Shown piece by piece: positions 31,591 through 40,522 of a DNA stretch of 64,000 nucleotides. A program made the translations under genes and the position numbers. Under the pieces are notes generated by a model. That model did no database searches and was not told the DNA's origin. It saw only the letters and a program-made list of their open reading frames with translations. Source of the DNA: Pseudooceanicola onchidii (GTDB lineage: Bacteria; Pseudomonadota; Alphaproteobacteria; Rhodobacterales; Rhodobacteraceae). The stretch covers positions 372,001-436,000 of the forward strand of contig NZ_SPUW01000002.1 of the NCBI RefSeq assembly GCF_004959925.1, in the 5' to 3' direction. Positions within the stretch are counted from its first letter, which is position 1. Each line of letters opens with the position of its first letter.

Positions 31591-32820
31591 TCACAAGCCG
31601 CGAAGTAGGGATATTCTTTGTATTTCTTTACTTATGCGTTTCCTGAACGTGGTCAATCGCATGATTTTTGTACGTCTGTCGCTGCGACCCCAGAGTCCGC
31701 CGGTCTGTTCCCAGACCCCATCCGGGCGCATCCGGACCCGATGACGACGTGTCGTGTGGCTTAGCAGGAAAAGGCTGACGCAGGCGCCCTGCGCCGCCTT
31801 GGCCGCGGCCTGCGCCCGCAGGCGACGGCCCTGCCAGATGCGGCCGGCGATCGTGACGGAGGGTTGACGGATGCGCGTTTCAAAGGGGCGGAACGCGGCG
31901 GCGGAATGGCCCAGGTCCGGCAGCGGTGTCAGGGGGCGTTGTTGCCCTGCGGCGATGCCTTCGGCCAACCGTCGCCGCAGCCTTCTGACATCGCGGGGTT
32001 CCAGCCGACCGACCACCATGTGATCGATCAGGGACCGGTCGCGCGCCTTGGTGAAGGCTGCCACGACATGGGCGCGATCGGCCACCGGGCAGTGGCGGCG
32101 CAGGTAGACCGAGAGGCTGGCGCCGATTTCGAACAGGTCCGTCGGCGCCCGCGATGCCGCCCGGCGCGGCGAGGCGGCGAAGGCGTGATGGACGCGGGCC
32201 ATCGGTGCGATCGCCGTCACGTATCCCGCCTTGGCCAGCCGCATGTTCAGGTCGGTTTCGTCAAGAAAGAACCGATACGCCGGATCGAAACCGCCCAACC
32301 CGGCCAGCACCGACCGGCGGAAGGCCATGTTGGTGCCCTCGGTCTTGATGGCGCGACCGGCGGGCGGGGTCAGGGCCGTGGCGCGGGTTTCGTCGACGGC
32401 AAGGGGCGTCGCGGATCCGGTGTGATCGACGCTGGACGCTTTCCACTGAAAGCTGATCCCGTTGCGCCCGATGACAAAGCCTCCGACGGCGGCGACCTCG
32501 GGGTCGGTAAACGGCGCGGTCAGATAGCTGAGCCACGAGGGCTCGGGCACGGCGTCGTCGTCGATGAAGGCGATGATCTCTCCGGCGGCCTGCATGATGC
32601 CCCGGTTGCGCGCGGCCGAGATGTTGGGGTCGGCGAAGGGCACGACCTTGACCTCGTCCTGCAGGCCCGCGCGGCGCACGGCGTCCTGCCCCTCGGCATC
32701 GGCGACCACCACGATCTCGTAATGGTCGTGGAACAGGCGGCTCAGCCCGGTAAGGGTGAGGCCAAGGCTTTCGCCCCGGCCCCGGCTGACGACGATGACA
32801 CTGACCGGAGGTGTGGTCAT
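31591..32820 (-). CDS. Glycosyltransferase family 2
   Basis: 409 residues. The GT-A fold starts VSVIVVSRGRGESLGLTLTGL. PNISAARNRGIMQAAGEIIAFIDDDAVPEPSWL carries the DDD metal-binding motif, GTNMAFRRSVLAGLGGFD follows, and FFLDETDLNMRLAKAGY includes the ED/DE catalytic pair. This is a typical inverting GT2 enzyme. The C-terminal 150 residues are very Arg-rich and end with basic helices, possibly membrane-associated. It is 16 bases downstream of cysQ and probably cotranscribed; a 150-base AT-rich gap separates its end from galU. Donor and acceptor are unknown. Confidence 0.85.
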   Translation of the reverse strand: MTTPPVSVIVVSRGRGESLGLTLTGLSRLFHDHYEIVVVADAEGQDAVRRAGLQDEVKVVPFADPNISAARNRGIMQAAGEIIAFIDDDAVPEPSWLSYLTAPFTDPEVAAVGGFVIGRNGISFQWKASSVDHTGSATPLAVDETRATALTPPAGRAIKTEGTNMAFRRSVLAGLGGFDPAYRFFLDETDLNMRLAKAGYVTAIAPMARVHHAFAASPRRAASRAPTDLFEIGASLSVYLRRHCPVADRAHVVAAFTKARDRSLIDHMVVGRLEPRDVRRLRRRLAEGIAAGQQRPLTPLPDLGHSAAAFRPFETRIRQPSVTIAGRIWQGRRLRAQAAAKAAQGACVSLFLLSHTTRRHRVRMRPDGVWEQTGGLWGRSDRRTKIMRLTTFRKRISKEIQRISLLRGL

Positions 32821-32836
32821 CCGATCAGCCCCGGGA

Positions 32837-33634
32837 TCAGCCCTGCTTCAGGTCGACCGAAGGGGCCGTCACGATGAAGAAGGGGTTGGCGTAGCCGTCC
32901 TTGCCATAGGCCAGCGGTTCCAGCGTGTCGAAGTTCAGAACCTGGCCGCCCGCGCCGGTGACGACCGCATGGCCGGCGGCGGTATCCCATTCCATGGTGC
33001 GGCCGATGCGGGGGTAAAGGTCCGCCTCGCCCGTTGCGACAAGACAGAACTTGAGCGACGAGCCGGCGCTTTTCGCCTCGGCGGTGGCATAGCGGTTGAT
33101 GTAGTCGTCGGTCGCCTGATCGCGGTGCGATTTCGACGCCACGACCCGCAGGGCGCTGTTGTCGGCCTCGGCCACGCGGATCGGGGTCAGGGCGCCGGGG
33201 GCGTCATGGTCGAAGGGCGCGCTTTCCTCGACCGAGGATCCGTCGGCGCGGGTATAGAACATGCGGTCGCGGGCCGGGGCATAGACCACGCCGCGCACCG
33301 GCACGCCGCCTTCGACCCAGGCGATGTTGACGGTGAAATCGCCGCGCCGGTTGACGAATTCATTGGTGCCGTCCAGCGGGTCCACGATCAGGAAATCCTT
33401 GGCTTTTTCGCTGTGGGTCGCGGCCTGTTCCTCGGTGATCAGGGTCACATCGGGGAAGGCCGCGCGAAGGCCGGCGGAAATCAGCGCGTCGGCGGCTTCG
33501 TCGGCTTCGGTCACCGGGCTCTGGTCCGACTTGGTCTTCACCTCGAAATCGTCCGAGTTGTAGATCTCCATGATCTTGTCGCCGGCCTCGAGGGCCAGCC
33601 GCCGCATGACGGTTTCAAGTTTCGCGTAATCCAA
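32837..33634 (-). CDS. cysQ: 3'(2'),5'-bisphosphate nucleotidase CysQ
   Basis: 265 residues from the TTG at 33634, chosen because AGGAG lies eight bases upstream and the length matches the family; the frame continues upstream but adds unconserved residues. Inositol-monophosphatase-fold motifs are SDQSPVTEADEAAD, LITEEQ, FLIVDPLDGTNEFVNRRGDF (DPLDGT metal site) and MEWDTAAGHAVV (WDxAAGH). CysQ hydrolyses PAP to AMP, preventing PAP inhibition of sulfotransferases and PAPS reduction. Its place beside sulfotransferase and glycan genes fits PAP recycling during glycan sulfation. Confidence 0.93.
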   Translation of the reverse strand: MDYAKLETVMRRLALEAGDKIMEIYNSDDFEVKTKSDQSPVTEADEAADALISAGLRAAFPDVTLITEEQAATHSEKAKDFLIVDPLDGTNEFVNRRGDFTVNIAWVEGGVPVRGVVYAPARDRMFYTRADGSSVEESAPFDHDAPGALTPIRVAEADNSALRVVASKSHRDQATDDYINRYATAEAKSAGSSLKFCLVATGEADLYPRIGRTMEWDTAAGHAVVTGAGGQVLNFDTLEPLAYGKDGYANPFFIVTAPSVDLKQG

Positions 33635-33763
33635 GGTCTGCTCCTGCCGGGTCGGCCCGGTTCGTGTGAATTGCCATGAGTGACGCGCAACGTTATGCTG
33701 CGTGGGAAAGGGATCGGCAAGAATTCCCTGCAATCCTCGGGCAATCTTCAGTTAGGCATCGAA

Positions 33764-34585
33764 ATGTTTGAGCAGAGGGTTCACCGGTCGCGTCTGTCCT
33801 CGGCCGTTGCCATAGCAGAGCTGGTCTATCACGCCGCCGTCCATTCGGTGCGCAAGACGCATCAGAATGCGCTGGCCTCGATCGCGATCAATATGGTGCA
33901 GGCGGTTGTCTTCGTCCTGACCTTCTACCTGATGTTCGAAATCCTCGGGATGCGCGGCAATACGATCCGGGGGGATTTCCTGCTGTACATCATGTCGGGC
34001 GTCTTCCTGTTCATGACACACGTCAAGACGCTTGGCGCGGTAGCAGGGGCCGAGAATTCAACATCCGGCATGATGAAGCACGCGCCGATGAACACCGCCG
34101 TCACCATCGGGGCGGCGGCGCTGTCGACGCTGTATATCCAGGTGCTGACGCTGGTGCTGATCCTGTTCGTCTACGACGTGGTCTTCGTGCAGATCACCAT
34201 CGACCAGCCGGTCTATGCCTTCGGTATGCTGCTGATGGCCTGGTTCACCGGCATCGGCATCGGCCTTGTACTGCTGGCGGCCAAGCCCTGGGCGCCGCAG
34301 TTCGTCGGCATCTTCACCCAGATCTACCAGCGGGCGAACATGATCGCCTCGGGCAAGATGTTCGTGGCCAACGCGCTGCCCGCCTACATGGTGAACATGT
34401 TCGACTGGAATCCGCTGTTCCACGCCATCGACCAGTGCCGGGGCTATGTCTTCCTGAACTACACGCCGCACAATTCGTCGCTGGAGTACCCGTTCTTCGT
34501 CGGGCTGGGCCTGATCATGCTGGGGCTGATGGGCGAATTTTTCACGCGCCGCCACGCCTCGGTCAGCTGGAACGCGAAGCGCTAA
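33764..34585 (+). CDS. ABC-2 type polysaccharide export permease (KpsM-like)
   Basis: 273 residues from the ATG at 33764; longer in-frame starts overlap the divergent cysQ leader. About six hydrophobic helices are evident (for example MVQAVVFVLTFYLMFEILGM, LYIQVLTLVLILFVYDVVF and FGMLLMAWFTGIGIGLVLLA). The fold and the end motif FDWNPLFHAIDQCRGYVF resemble KpsM/Wzm permeases that export capsular polysaccharide. No ATPase partner (KpsT/Wzt) or periplasmic KpsE/KpsD is visible, so its partner must lie elsewhere. The last four bases overlap convergent alkB. Confidence 0.8.
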   Translation: MFEQRVHRSRLSSAVAIAELVYHAAVHSVRKTHQNALASIAINMVQAVVFVLTFYLMFEILGMRGNTIRGDFLLYIMSGVFLFMTHVKTLGAVAGAENSTSGMMKHAPMNTAVTIGAAALSTLYIQVLTLVLILFVYDVVFVQITIDQPVYAFGMLLMAWFTGIGIGLVLLAAKPWAPQFVGIFTQIYQRANMIASGKMFVANALPAYMVNMFDWNPLFHAIDQCRGYVFLNYTPHNSSLEYPFFVGLGLIMLGLMGEFFTRRHASVSWNAKR

Positions 34586-35190
34586 TCCACCACGCGACAG
34601 GTCAGGTTGATCCGCCCGCCCTTGGGCAGAAGGCGCGACGATCCGGCGCGGATGCGGTCGACGCCGTGGTGGATCAGGCGCGCGGCGCCGCCCATCAGAA
34701 CCACGTCACCGGATTCCAGCCAGATCGACTCGGTCTTGCCGCCGCGCTCTTCGTTGCCGATGCGAAACAGGCCGTCGTCGCCCAGGGACACCGACAGCAC
34801 CGGCCAGGTGAAATCGGCCTCGTCCCGGTCCTGGTGCATGCCCATGCGCGCCCCGTCGCCGTAGTAGTTGATCAGGCAGCAATCCGGGGTGCGGTCGTGG
34901 CCGGTGACATCGTGCCAGATCGCCAGCACCGGGTCGGGAATGGCGGGCCAGGGCTGGCCGTTCGGATGGTGCGATTCATAGCGATAGCCCCGCGCATCCG
35001 AATACCAGCCGTATTTTCCGGCCGAGGTCATCCGTACCGACATCTGTTTTCCAAAGCGCGTCGTTGGCGAAAACAGCGGGGCCGCCTTCAGCACCGGGCG
35101 CAGCGCGTCGATCAGCGCCTTTTGCGCCGCAGGATCAAGATACTGCTTGTGAATGTCGAACCCGCGCAGGCGGAGGGTTGGGGCTGGCAT
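34582..35190 (-). CDS. alkB: AlkB-type 2-oxoglutarate/Fe(II) dioxygenase
   Basis: 202 residues, normal length. The HxD iron motif is in GDGARMGMHQDRDEADF, the distal His in RLIHHGVDRI and the 2-oxoglutarate Arg in GGRINLTCRV. It also has CLINYYGDGA and LSVSLGDDGLFRIG. The family oxidatively removes methyl lesions from DNA or RNA bases (1-meA, 3-meC). It is divergent from dnaK with about 210 bases between and convergent with the KpsM-like gene. No Ada box is obvious. Confidence 0.93.
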   Translation of the reverse strand: MPAPTLRLRGFDIHKQYLDPAAQKALIDALRPVLKAAPLFSPTTRFGKQMSVRMTSAGKYGWYSDARGYRYESHHPNGQPWPAIPDPVLAIWHDVTGHDRTPDCCLINYYGDGARMGMHQDRDEADFTWPVLSVSLGDDGLFRIGNEERGGKTESIWLESGDVVLMGGAARLIHHGVDRIRAGSSRLLPKGGRINLTCRVVD

Positions 35191-35260
35191 GGGGGTGTCG
35201 TGGCCTTGTTGTGTGGCGGTCGCAAGCTTCGATTTTTACCAAATGGGGGTCAACAGGCCG

Positions 35261-35289
35261 CTTGCAGGCCTTCCTACCCCTACCTATAT
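35261..35289 (+). promoter_or_regulatory. Probable RpoH (sigma-32) promoter of dnaK
   Basis: CTTGCA (35261-35266) and CCTATAT (35283-35289) are 16 bases apart. They match the alphaproteobacterial heat-shock pattern CTTG-N17/18-C(C/T)TATNT. The predicted start near 35296 gives a leader of about 105 bases before dnaK. Confidence 0.72.
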
Positions 35290-35400
35290 ACGCCCAGAAG
35301 CGCGGCGGACAGGCAGCTGGCCGCCGTCCCTCGGACGGTGGCGGATGCCGTAACGGGTCCGTCTCCGGTTGTATCGCCTTAAGTGAAAGGGATTGAAAAC

Positions 35401-37308
35401 ATGTCCAAAGTGATCGGTATCGACCTTGGCACCACCAACTCCTGCGTGGCCATCATGGACGGCTCGCAGCCGAAGGTCATCGAAAACTCTGAAGGTGCGC
35501 GCACGACGCCGTCGATCGTGGCCTTCACCGACGAGGAACGCCTTGTCGGCCAGTCTGCCAAGCGGCAGGCTGTCACGAACTCCACCAACACCGTCTTCGG
35601 CGTCAAGCGCCTGATCGGCCGTCGTTCGGACGACGCGGATCTGGCCAAGGACAAGAAGAACCTGCCGTTCAACGTCATCGATGGCGGCAACGGCGACGCC
35701 TGGGTGGAAGCCAAAGGCGAGAAATACTCGCCGTCGCAAATCTCGGCCTTCATCCTCGGCAAGATGAAGGAAACCGCTGAATCCTACCTCGGTGAGGAAG
35801 TGACCCAGGCCGTCATCACGGTGCCTGCGTACTTCAACGACGCGCAGCGTCAGGCCACCAAGGACGCCGGCAAGATCGCCGGTCTGGAAGTTCTGCGGAT
35901 CATCAACGAACCGACGGCTGCCGCGCTGGCCTATGGTCTCGACAAGCAGGAAAGCCACACCATCGCGGTCTATGACCTTGGCGGCGGTACCTTTGACGTG
36001 ACCATCCTGGAAATCGACGACGGCCTGTTCGAAGTGAAATCCACCAACGGCGACACTTTCCTTGGCGGTGAAGACTTTGACATGCGGATCGTCAACTACC
36101 TGGCGGACGAGTTCAAGAAAGAGCACTCGGTCGACCTGACTCAGGACAAGATGGCGCTGCAGCGTCTCAAGGAAGCGGCCGAGAAGGCGAAGATCGAACT
36201 GTCGTCCTCGCAGTCGACCGAGATCAACCAGCCGTTCATCTCCATGGGCTCCAACGGCCAGCCGCTGCACATGGTCATGAAGCTGACCCGCTCCAAGCTG
36301 GAACAGCTGGTCGGCGACCTGATCAAATCCTCGATGAAGCCGTGCCAGGCCGCGCTGAAAGACGCCGGGCTGTCGACCTCGGACATCGACGAAGTGGTTC
36401 TGGTCGGCGGTATGACCCGGATGCCGAAGGTCATCGAAGAGGTGACCAAGTTCTTCGGGAAAGAGCCGCACAAGGGTGTGAACCCGGACGAAGTGGTCGC
36501 GCTTGGCGCCGCCATCCAGGCCGGTGTTCTGCAGGGTGACGTGAAGGACGTCGTTCTTCTGGACGTGACCCCGCTGTCGCTTGGCATCGAAACGCTTGGT
36601 GGCGTGTTCACCCGGCTGATCGACCGCAACACGACGATCCCGACCAAGAAGTCCCAGGTCTTCTCGACCGCCGAGGACAACCAGAACGCCGTGACCATCC
36701 GGGTCTTCCAGGGTGAACGCGAGATGGCGGCCGACAACAAGATGCTCGGTCAGTTCAACCTCGAGGACATCCCGCCGGCGCCGCGTGGTCTGCCGCAGAT
36801 CGAAGTGACCTTCGACATCGACGCCAACGGCATCGTGTCTGTTTCGGCCAAGGACAAGGGCACGAACAAGGAACAGAAGATCACGATCCAGGCCTCTGGC
36901 GGTCTGTCCGATGCGGACATCGAACAGATGGTCAAGGACGCCGAAGAGAACGCAGAGGCCGACAAGGGCCGCCGCGAACTGGTCGAGGCGAAAAACCAGG
37001 CCGAAAGCCTCATCCATTCGACCGAGAAGTCGATGGAAGAGCATGCGGACAAGGTGGATCCGTCGACCATCGAGGCGATCGAACTGGCCATCGCCGCCCT
37101 CAAGGACGAGCTCGAGTCGGACAACGCCGACAAGATCAAGTCCGGCATCCAGAACGTGACCGAAGCGGCCATGAAGCTGGGCGAGGCGATCTACAAGGCG
37201 CAGTCGGAAGACGGTGACGACGAACCCGCGCCTGCCGATGGTCCTTCGAACGACGACGATATCGTCGACGCCGATTTCGAGGATCTGGATGACAACAAGC
37301 GTGCGTAA
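35401..37308 (+). CDS. dnaK: Hsp70 chaperone DnaK
   Basis: 635 residues from the ATG at 35401 (GAAAGGG upstream). N-terminal ATPase signatures are [52 protein letters not shown] and [17 protein letters not shown]. The linker [11 protein letters not shown] and the substrate-binding domain with [15 protein letters not shown] follow, and the acidic tail ends [21 protein letters not shown]. It refolds proteins together with DnaJ (next gene) and GrpE. A probable RpoH promoter precedes it. Confidence 0.99.
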   Translation: MSKVIGIDLGTTNSCVAIMDGSQPKVIENSEGARTTPSIVAFTDEERLVGQSAKRQAVTNSTNTVFGVKRLIGRRSDDADLAKDKKNLPFNVIDGGNGDAWVEAKGEKYSPSQISAFILGKMKETAESYLGEEVTQAVITVPAYFNDAQRQATKDAGKIAGLEVLRIINEPTAAALAYGLDKQESHTIAVYDLGGGTFDVTILEIDDGLFEVKSTNGDTFLGGEDFDMRIVNYLADEFKKEHSVDLTQDKMALQRLKEAAEKAKIELSSSQSTEINQPFISMGSNGQPLHMVMKLTRSKLEQLVGDLIKSSMKPCQAALKDAGLSTSDIDEVVLVGGMTRMPKVIEEVTKFFGKEPHKGVNPDEVVALGAAIQAGVLQGDVKDVVLLDVTPLSLGIETLGGVFTRLIDRNTTIPTKKSQVFSTAEDNQNAVTIRVFQGEREMAADNKMLGQFNLEDIPPAPRGLPQIEVTFDIDANGIVSVSAKDKGTNKEQKITIQASGGLSDADIEQMVKDAEENAEADKGRRELVEAKNQAESLIHSTEKSMEEHADKVDPSTIEAIELAIAALKDELESDNADKIKSGIQNVTEAAMKLGEAIYKAQSEDGDDEPAPADGPSNDDDIVDADFEDLDDNKRA

Positions 37309-37329
37309 TATCGCACGCGGGAACCTCTG

Positions 37330-37359
37330 GGGCCGGCTCACCTTCGGGCGGGCCGGCCC
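37330..37359 (+). promoter_or_regulatory. Intercistronic hairpin between dnaK and dnaJ
   Basis: GGGCCGGC and GCCGGCCC form a perfect 8-bp stem around a 14-base loop. It lies midway between the genes with no U-tract, so it probably limits readthrough or stabilises the dnaK message, giving less DnaJ than DnaK. Confidence 0.55.
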
Positions 37360-37387
37360 TATCCGTTCCTAGGGGGAGACCACCCAC

Positions 37388-38536
37388 ATGGCAAAACGTG
37401 ACTACTACGACGTGTTGGGCGTGCCCAAGGGCTCCAGCGACGACGAGATCAAGAAGGCCTATCGCAAGAAGGCCAAGGAACTGCACCCCGATCGGAACAA
37501 GGACAATCCGGCCGCGGAAGAGCAGTTCAAGGAAGCAAACGAAGCCTATGAATGCCTGAAGGATGCCGACAAGAAGGCGGCCTATGACCGGTTCGGTCAT
37601 GCGGCCTTCGAAGGCGGGATGGGCGGCGGCGGCCCGCGGGGCGGCCAGCAGGGCGACTTTGCCTCGGCCTTCTCGGACGTCTTCGACGACCTGTTCGGCG
37701 ACTTCATGGGGCAACGGGGCGGACCGGGCGGCGGTGGACGTCGCCGGGCAACCCGTGGGTCCGACCTGCGCTACAACCTGCGCGTGACGCTGGAAGAGGC
37801 GCATGAAGGCCTGCAGAAAACCATCCAGGTTCCGACCTCGGTCGCCTGTACCCAGTGCAACGGATCGGGTGCCGAAGGCGGGTCCGAACCGGCCACCTGT
37901 CCGACCTGCTCCGGTATGGGCAAGGTGCGGGCGCAGCAGGGTTTTTTCACGGTCGAACGCACCTGCCCGACCTGTTCCGGCGCGGGCCAGATCATCAAGA
38001 ATCCCTGTAAGGGATGCGGTGGCCAGGGACGTGTGGAACGCGACCGGTCGCTGTCGGTGAACATCCCGGCCGGGGTCGAAACCGGGACCCGCATCCGTCT
38101 TGGCGGTGAGGGCGAGGCGGGGATGCGCGGGGGTCCTGCGGGCGATCTCTATATCTTCATCGAGGTCGAGCCGCACAAGATCTTTGAACGGGACGGGCCG
38201 AACCTCTATTGCCGCGTGCCGGTGTCGATGACGACCGCCGCGCTTGGTGGCGATATCGAGGTGCCGACGATCGACGGCGGCCGCAGCCGGGTCAAAATTC
38301 CCGAGGGATCTCAATCCGGTAGGCAGATGCGCCTACGCGGCAAGGGGATGCCTGCGCTGCGTGGCGGTGCGGCGGGCGACATGATGATCGAACTCGCGGT
38401 CGAGACGCCGGTCAACCTGACATCGCGCCAGAAGGAACTGCTGCGAGAGTTCGAGGACCAGTCGGAAAACAACAGTCCCGAGAACAAGGATTTCCTGAAA
38501 TCCGTGCGCGGGTTCTGGGATTCCATGAAGGGCTGA
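37388..38536 (+). CDS. dnaJ: Hsp40 co-chaperone DnaJ
   Basis: 382 residues. The J domain has the HPD loop in [18 protein letters not shown] (about residues 30-47). A Gly/Phe-rich linker follows, then four zinc-finger repeats: [24 protein letters not shown] and CKGCGGQG. The C-terminal substrate-binding domain contains [19 protein letters not shown]. It stimulates DnaK ATPase and delivers unfolded clients. ATG at 37388 has GGGGAGA upstream. A strong intrinsic terminator follows. Confidence 0.99.
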   Translation: MAKRDYYDVLGVPKGSSDDEIKKAYRKKAKELHPDRNKDNPAAEEQFKEANEAYECLKDADKKAAYDRFGHAAFEGGMGGGGPRGGQQGDFASAFSDVFDDLFGDFMGQRGGPGGGGRRRATRGSDLRYNLRVTLEEAHEGLQKTIQVPTSVACTQCNGSGAEGGSEPATCPTCSGMGKVRAQQGFFTVERTCPTCSGAGQIIKNPCKGCGGQGRVERDRSLSVNIPAGVETGTRIRLGGEGEAGMRGGPAGDLYIFIEVEPHKIFERDGPNLYCRVPVSMTTAALGGDIEVPTIDGGRSRVKIPEGSQSGRQMRLRGKGMPALRGGAAGDMMIELAVETPVNLTSRQKELLREFEDQSENNSPENKDFLKSVRGFWDSMKG

Positions 38537-38566
38537 GGCCGCGATCTGCTGCGGACGGCATTGAAA

Positions 38567-38600
38567 GGGCTGCGCTTGGGCGCGGCCCTTTTTCTTTTGT
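38567..38600 (+). terminator. Rho-independent terminator of dnaKJ
   Basis: GGGCTGCGC (38567-38575), loop TTGG, GCGCGGCCC (38580-38588) form a 9-bp stem with one wobble pair, followed immediately by a long T-rich tract. Confidence 0.9.
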
Positions 38601-38608
38601 TTATCAAT

Positions 38609-38655
38609 TGGATCAGATTTTATGATCCATTTTGATTTCCATAAGTTCTACTTAT
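38609..38655. promoter_or_regulatory. AT-rich island with two palindromes upstream of radC
   Basis: TGGATCA, seven bases, TGATCCA (38609-38629) is a perfect 7-bp inverted repeat. Close behind, ATAAGT TCT ACTTAT (38641-38655) is a perfect 6-bp inverted repeat with 3-base centre. Both sit in about 120 AT-rich bases between the dnaJ terminator and radC, suggesting a regulated promoter. The regulator is unknown; it is not a recognisable SOS box. Confidence 0.45.
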
Positions 38656-38736
38656 CTGGCCGCTGTTAGGGCGTTCTTAAGTTCTGTGTCCGAATGTGGG
38701 CGCATGTCACGCCATCGCTCAATGCAGGAATCGCCG

Positions 38737-39456
38737 ATGCCGCTTTTCGCGGGGGCGCAAGCTGCGGCGCCGCCTGCCCGGGTGCCGTCCTATATCGGTG
38801 ATCACCGCTCGCGTTTGCGCGACCGGTTCCTGACGGGCGGGGCGGATGCCATGCCGGACTATGAGCTGCTTGAGATGGTCCTGTTCCGCGCCAACGCCCG
38901 CCGTGACATGAAACCGCTTGGCCGCGCGCTGCTGGACAGGTTCGGCACCTTCAACGGCGTGATCACCGCGCCCGAGGCCGAATTGCGGAAGGTCAAAGGC
39001 GTCGGTCCATCCATCGTGGCCGAACTGAAGCTGATCGAGGCTGCGGCGCAACGGCTTCTGCGCGACCGGGTGATCGGGAAACAGGTCCTGTCCTCGTGGC
39101 AGGCGCTGCTAGATTATTGCCAGACCGCCATGGCCCATCGAGAGACCGAGCAGTTTCGTATCCTTTTCCTGGACCGCAAGAACGTGCTGATCGCAGATGA
39201 ACCGCAGGCGAAGGGGACGGTGGATCACGTCCCCGTCTACCCGCGCGAGGTCGTGAAGCGCGCGCTTGAGCTGAACGCTTCGGCCTTGATCCTGGTGCAC
39301 AACCATCCGTCGGGGGATCCGACGCCAAGCCAGGCCGATGTGGACATGACCCGTCAGATCGTCGAGGCGACCGGCGTTCTGGGCATCACCGTGCACGACC
39401 ACCTGGTGGTCGGGAAGGGCTGTGAATTCAGCTTTAGATCAGAGGGGTATCTGTAG
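38737..39456 (+). CDS. radC: RadC/MPN(+) JAB-domain protein
   Basis: 239 residues from the ATG at 38737, which has CAGGA at good spacing; in-frame starts upstream (38632, 38722) would add unconserved sequence. An N-terminal helix-hairpin-helix (LRKVKGVGPSIVAELKLIE) is followed by the JAMM metalloprotease-like motif VHNHPSGDPTPSQADVDMTR (His-x-His, Ser, Asp) with an upstream Glu. The family is linked historically to DNA repair but its true function is unclear; it often sits near mobile DNA, though nothing mobile is visible here. Confidence 0.92.
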   Translation: MPLFAGAQAAAPPARVPSYIGDHRSRLRDRFLTGGADAMPDYELLEMVLFRANARRDMKPLGRALLDRFGTFNGVITAPEAELRKVKGVGPSIVAELKLIEAAAQRLLRDRVIGKQVLSSWQALLDYCQTAMAHRETEQFRILFLDRKNVLIADEPQAKGTVDHVPVYPREVVKRALELNASALILVHNHPSGDPTPSQADVDMTRQIVEATGVLGITVHDHLVVGKGCEFSFRSEGYL

Positions 39457-39470
39457 GGACCCGGTCGGTT

Positions 39471-40394
39471 TCAACCGCCCGGCAGCTTGGCCTGCCGCGC
39501 CTTTTCCCGCCGGATGCCAAGGTGACGTTCGCGCAGGATGATCGCAATGCCCGCCAGGATGATCAGCGCCGCGCCTAGCAGCATCTGAAGCGTCGGGACC
39601 TCGGCAAAGATGAAATACCCGATGAGGATCGCAAACAGCATGGAGGCATAATCGAACGGCGCAACAAGGCTGGCGTCGGCGTATCGGTAGCTGGAGGTCA
39701 GGAAGATCTGCCCGATCCCGCCGACCAGCCCGGTCAGGATCAGGGCGGCGAACTGCATGGGCGTGGGCATTGCCCAGCCGAAGGGAATCGTCAGCAGCGC
39801 CATCAACGTGGAGGTGCAGGAGAACCAGAAAACAATGGCCGAGACTTCTTCGGTCTGGACCATCTTGCGGATGAAGATCTGGGCCAGCGCGCCGCAGACC
39901 GCGCCGAACAGCACGATCATGGCCCCGATGGCCTCCATCGTCTTGACAGTGTCGCCTTCCAGTGCGGTCAGGCGCGGCGCAAGGATGATCAGCACGCCGA
40001 AAAGGCCCAGGGCAACCGCGCCAAGACGAAAGACGCCGACCCGTTCGTCCAGGAACATGGCGGCGAAGATGACCACCAGCAGCGGCATGGCGTAGGTCAG
40101 CGCCGTGACCTCGGGCAACGGCAGAAAGGCGAGGCCTGCGAACATCGATCCCATGGCGATGGTTCCGATGAACCCGCGCCAGACATGGCTCATCGGGTTG
40201 GCGACGCGCAGACCGGTGCGCAGATCACCGCGCATGGCGAGCCAGACGATGATGATGGGAAGCGCCAGAAGCGACCGAAAGAACACGGCCTCACCCGCCG
40301 GGATGTCCGTGGACACCCATTTCACAAGGGCTTGCATGACGATGAAGCACATCACCGCCGTGAGTTTATAGGCAATGCCGCGTAGGGGTTGCAT
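39471..40394 (-). CDS. DMT-superfamily permease (EamA, ten transmembrane segments)
   Basis: About 307 residues from the ATG at 40394; an in-frame GTG upstream would add twelve hydrophilic residues. Ten hydrophobic segments and two EamA repeats are evident, each ending in a typical Glu-containing helix (LFLDERVGVFRLGAVALGL compressed; YFIFAEVPTLQMLLGAALI). FFRSLLALPIIIVWLA and ALTYAMPLLVVIFAAMF are characteristic. This family transports drugs, metabolites or S-adenosylmethionine; the substrate cannot be inferred. It is convergent with radC and divergent from matB. Confidence 0.85.
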   Translation of the reverse strand: MQPLRGIAYKLTAVMCFIVMQALVKWVSTDIPAGEAVFFRSLLALPIIIVWLAMRGDLRTGLRVANPMSHVWRGFIGTIAMGSMFAGLAFLPLPEVTALTYAMPLLVVIFAAMFLDERVGVFRLGAVALGLFGVLIILAPRLTALEGDTVKTMEAIGAMIVLFGAVCGALAQIFIRKMVQTEEVSAIVFWFSCTSTLMALLTIPFGWAMPTPMQFAALILTGLVGGIGQIFLTSSYRYADASLVAPFDYASMLFAILIGYFIFAEVPTLQMLLGAALIILAGIAIILRERHLGIRREKARQAKLPGG

Positions 40395-40463
40395 CTGGGT
40401 CCGGTCCGTTTGGTGCCCCTTCTTGCGCACGCTGCACTGCCCGGGTCAATCGCCAGTGCGGTC

Positions 40464-40492
40464 TTGCATTTCCCCCACCCGGGGTCATTTAT
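40464..40492 (+). promoter_or_regulatory. Possible sigma-70 promoter for matB
   Basis: TTGCAT, 17 bases, ATTTAT, ending 30 bases before the matB ATG, with GCGGAG as Shine-Dalgarno. Reasonable but not strong. Confidence 0.35.
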
Positions 40493-40522
40493 GCGCCCGA
40501 ACGCACCCGAGCGGAGGCCGCG

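Noticed and set aside
35284-37341. 685-codon minus-strand frame opposite dnaK
   Set aside because: Shadow of the highly biased dnaK coding strand.
38737-39456. Genomic island marked by radC
   Set aside because: radC often lies in mobile DNA, but no integrase, tRNA, att repeats or composition change other than a short AT-rich leader accompanies it.
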